NCBI RefSeq assembly: GCF_014201715.1
Contig: NZ_JACHFD010000012.1
Coordinates: 107,825-171,824, forward strand
DNA from: Haloferula luteola
Lineage (GTDB): Bacteria; Verrucomicrobiota; Verrucomicrobiia; Verrucomicrobiales; Akkermansiaceae
Direction of reading: 5' to 3'
DNA length: 64,000 bases
The notes under the pieces were generated by a model. The model saw only the letters and a program-made list of their open reading frames with translations, made no database searches and was not told the DNA's origin. Shown in pieces: positions 62,102 to 64,000 of the stretch (positions are counted from its first letter, which is position 1; each line of letters begins with the position of its first letter). The position numbers and the translations under genes were made by a program.

Positions 62102-63409
62102 ATGAAATCGTCTTTCCTCTCTTCCGAATGGCGTTGGGCCGCTTGCTTGTGCGGCGTCTTTTTCGCCATTTGGTGGATGCCTCTGGAATCGCCGCGCTTT
62201 CATCAGGGGATCGACGAAGCTCTTGCTCTGACCCAATGGTATGCGCGGGAACACGTGGTGCCCTGTTTGCTCCCCGCATTCTTTATTGCCGGGGCGATGG
62301 CGGTTTTTGTGAACCGGGGTTCGGTCACGAAATATCTGGGGGCGAGTGCGAACCGGACCACCGCCTACGCGGTGGCCTCAGTCTCGGGAACCTTCCTTGC
62401 GGTCTGTTCCTGTACCGTTCTGCCGCTTTTCGCCGGCATTTATCGGATGGGGGCGGGCTTGGGACCAGCGACTGCCTTTCTCTATTCCGGCCCGGCCATC
62501 AGTGCATTGGCCATGGTGATGAGTGCCAAGGTGCTAGGGGTCAAAATGGGGCTGGCCCGCGGAATCGGTGCGGTGGTTTTCGCGATGATCATCGGTCTGC
62601 TCATGCAGTGGATCTTCCGTCGCAGTGAACGCCTTCGCGGAGGCCAAGTCATGCAAGTGCCGGAATCGGGTTCGAGCCGGCCGTTGTGGCAGGTTGCCTT
62701 GTTCTTTACCACGCAGGCGTCGATCCTTGTCTTCACCAATTGGAGTGACTCCGAGCAGCCATTTTTCGCCGCGCTCTTCCAATGGAAGTGGAAAATCGTG
62801 ACGCTCTCGGCGGTCGGCTTGGCGTGGATGTTGGCGAGCGGGTTCGAGGTTCGTCGTGGCCGCCTCGCAGTGGTTGCCTTAGGGGTGATGGTGGGTGCAT
62901 GGAGTTCGTCAGGGCAGCCGCTCATCCCCATCGCTCTGGGTTGGGTCGGGCTCGTCTGGATCACTGCCGGTGCGCCGGGGGAAGTGGGAGAATGGTGGCG
63001 CCAGACCTGGAATTTCATGAAGCAGGTCATGCCTTTGCTGCTGAGCGGAGTTTTCGTCGCCGGATTGCTGCTAGGGAGGCCGGGACACGAAGGCTGGCTC
63101 CCCTCGGCATGGATCCAGGCCACTCTCGGCGGCAATGGACCGATCGCGACCTTCGCGGCCGCGTTGGCGGGTTCGTTGATGTATTTTGCCACCCTGACGG
63201 AGATTCCGATCGTCGAAGGTCTTCAGGGAGGCGGCATGGGCCAAGGCCCCGCCCTGGCGCTGTTGCTCGCGGGTCCCGCGCTGAGCCTTCCGAACATGCT
63301 CGTCATTCGCACCGTCCTCGGCACAGGCAAGATGCTCACCTACGTCGGGCTGGTGGTCGTGTGCAGCACGGCCGCAGGTCTGCTTGTCGGCCCGCTTCTC
63401 ACTCACTGA
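62102..63409 (+). CDS. ArsP/DUF318-type permease
   Basis: Protein of 435 residues with about nine to ten membrane helices. The signature region of the permease family is SGTFLAVCSCTVLPLFAGI (about 90-108), holding a Cys-x-Cys in the membrane, followed by GAGLGPATAFLYSGPAIS. The second half has FATLTEIPIVEGL and GPALSLPNMLVI, typical inverted repeats of the family. Relatives export trivalent organoarsenicals or metal ions. It is flanked by arsR and a disulfide protein gene, as seen for this family elsewhere. Substrate not proven. Confidence 0.87.
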   Translation: MKSSFLSSEWRWAACLCGVFFAIWWMPLESPRFHQGIDEALALTQWYAREHVVPCLLPAFFIAGAMAVFVNRGSVTKYLGASANRTTAYAVASVSGTFLAVCSCTVLPLFAGIYRMGAGLGPATAFLYSGPAISALAMVMSAKVLGVKMGLARGIGAVVFAMIIGLLMQWIFRRSERLRGGQVMQVPESGSSRPLWQVALFFTTQASILVFTNWSDSEQPFFAALFQWKWKIVTLSAVGLAWMLASGFEVRRGRLAVVALGVMVGAWSSSGQPLIPIALGWVGLVWITAGAPGEVGEWWRQTWNFMKQVMPLLLSGVFVAGLLLGRPGHEGWLPSAWIQATLGGNGPIATFAAALAGSLMYFATLTEIPIVEGLQGGGMGQGPALALLLAGPALSLPNMLVIRTVLGTGKMLTYVGLVVVCSTAAGLLVGPLLTH

Positions 63410-63429
63410 ATCCAACGACCGAACACATC

Positions 63430-63675
63430 ATGAAAAAATTGACGATCCTCGGATCCGGCTGTGCTCGATGCCAGCAACTTACCGAGGCCACTCGCGCCGC
63501 TGCGGAGGCCTGCGGGATAGCCTACGAGATCGAGAAGGTGACCGACCTACTCGAATTTGCCAACTACGGCGTGATGATCACCCCGGCGCTGGTCATCGAT
63601 GGTGAACTCAAGGTGTCCGGCAAGGTGCCGACTCTAGCAGAACTGCAAACCCTGATGGGAATGGAGACATCATGA
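63430..63675 (+). CDS. Small redox-active disulfide (thioredoxin-like) protein
   Basis: Protein of 81 residues from the ATG at 63430. The thioredoxin-like CxxC lies in LGSGCARCQQL (about 11-14), the cis-Pro region is MITPALVIDG. It is a short glutaredoxin-size member of the TM0996/MTH895 group. It is 20 bp downstream of the permease gene, so it is the third gene of the arsR operon and may hand electrons or metal to the permease. Confidence 0.88.
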   Translation: MKKLTILGSGCARCQQLTEATRAAAEACGIAYEIEKVTDLLEFANYGVMITPALVIDGELKVSGKVPTLAELQTLMGMETS

Positions 63676-64000
63676 GATGAACTCTTGAGGCAGGGGCACT
63701 TCTCTTTTGTGGGTCGCTTCCAAGTTCATGAATGCTCCTCCTTCCATCAGAGAGGGAGCGCTCTGCTGGAGGCAAATTTTCCTTAGGGTGCCCGTGAAAT
63801 TTGACAGGGGCGTCGGCGAGGATCGGTTCTCCGGGGAGCAAGATCGCAGAGGGCTCATTTCCTTGATTTCTTGGGGAAGAACTTCATTTCAATGAGTTAC
63901 GACATCTTTCCAGGTTGACCGGATTTTTGATTCGGGGTAAGCGTCTGATAACCAGACAAATCCATGCTTCCCGCGAATCTCCCCCCTACGTTCGCGAGAG
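63676..64000. other. 3' end of window, no firm gene
   Basis: No protein gene is supported. On the minus strand a strong ribosome site (GGAAGGAGGAG) precedes an ATG at 63729, but the frame stops after 19 codons at 63670. The frame from 63858 also reads to that stop and resembles no family. A gene could begin beyond the window end. Confidence 0.4.

Noticed and set aside
1..64000. CRISPR arrays, restriction-modification or toxin-antitoxin pairs
   Set aside because: No regularly spaced direct repeats, methylase motifs or typical TA pairs were recognised by eye.

Overview
The window reads as a stretch of chromosome from a Verrucomicrobia-type bacterium (probably Verrucomicrobiales, Luteolibacter/Haloferula-like; this is inference). 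The clues are an Akkermansia-style (Amuc_1098-like) pilus secretin, a PEP-CTERM protein, a YdjY-domain exported protein, secreted prenyltransferase/squalene-oxidase-repeat proteins, a GH115 alpha-glucuronidase with its own sugar-type regulator, and a moderately GC-rich coding style with many exact ATGA start/stop overlaps. No phage, plasmid or CRISPR array was seen. There is one insertion sequence and one tRNA.

Layout. 1-3.2 kb: 3' part of a type II NADH dehydrogenase, secG with an unusually long acidic tail, a rhomboid protease and a small membrane protein. 3.2-11.6 kb (minus strand): a six-gene unit in which all five junctions are 4-bp ATGA overlaps. It encodes a large membrane protein with a coiled-coil tail, a small exported helical protein, an exported prenyltransferase-repeat protein and three paralogous exported beta-rich proteins. 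This is the best candidate for an undescribed envelope system. 11.7-16.3 kb: an isoquinoline-oxidoreductase-like molybdenum hydroxylase (2Fe-2S and Mo subunits) with its XdhC and MocA maturation factors. 16.5-17.5 kb: a complete IS630-family element with TA duplication, inverted repeats and a -1 frameshift site. 17.8-19.6 kb: an MBL hydrolase and a PEP-CTERM phytase-like protein. 19.9-24.6 kb: a SNF2-family helicase and RibF.

24.7-29.9 kb: an orphan pilus-type secretin followed by an AsmA-like membrane protein and a P-loop ATPase. 30.0-38.4 kb: tRNA-Asn with a strong terminator, a LysR regulator, a gene-free stretch with an orphan terminator, an OppD-type ATPase, der, pgsA, and a second prenyltransferase-repeat locus (with a YdjY protein and a proline-rich membrane protein). 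38.5-54.6 kb is mainly housekeeping: rplS, hisI, proBA, an ABC exporter pair, pyruvate carboxylase, an IF-1-like protein, a lipoprotein, a tyrA-aroA-cmk-plsC operon, xth, rplM-rpsI and birA, whose product would biotinylate the pyruvate carboxylase. 54.7-64 kb: a GH115 enzyme facing a XylR-type regulator, a zinc alcohol dehydrogenase, and an arsR-permease-thioredoxin operon with a repeated operator-like sequence in front of both arsR and the permease.

Coordinates and translations were read by eye. Family names rest on recognisable motifs; no database search was run.
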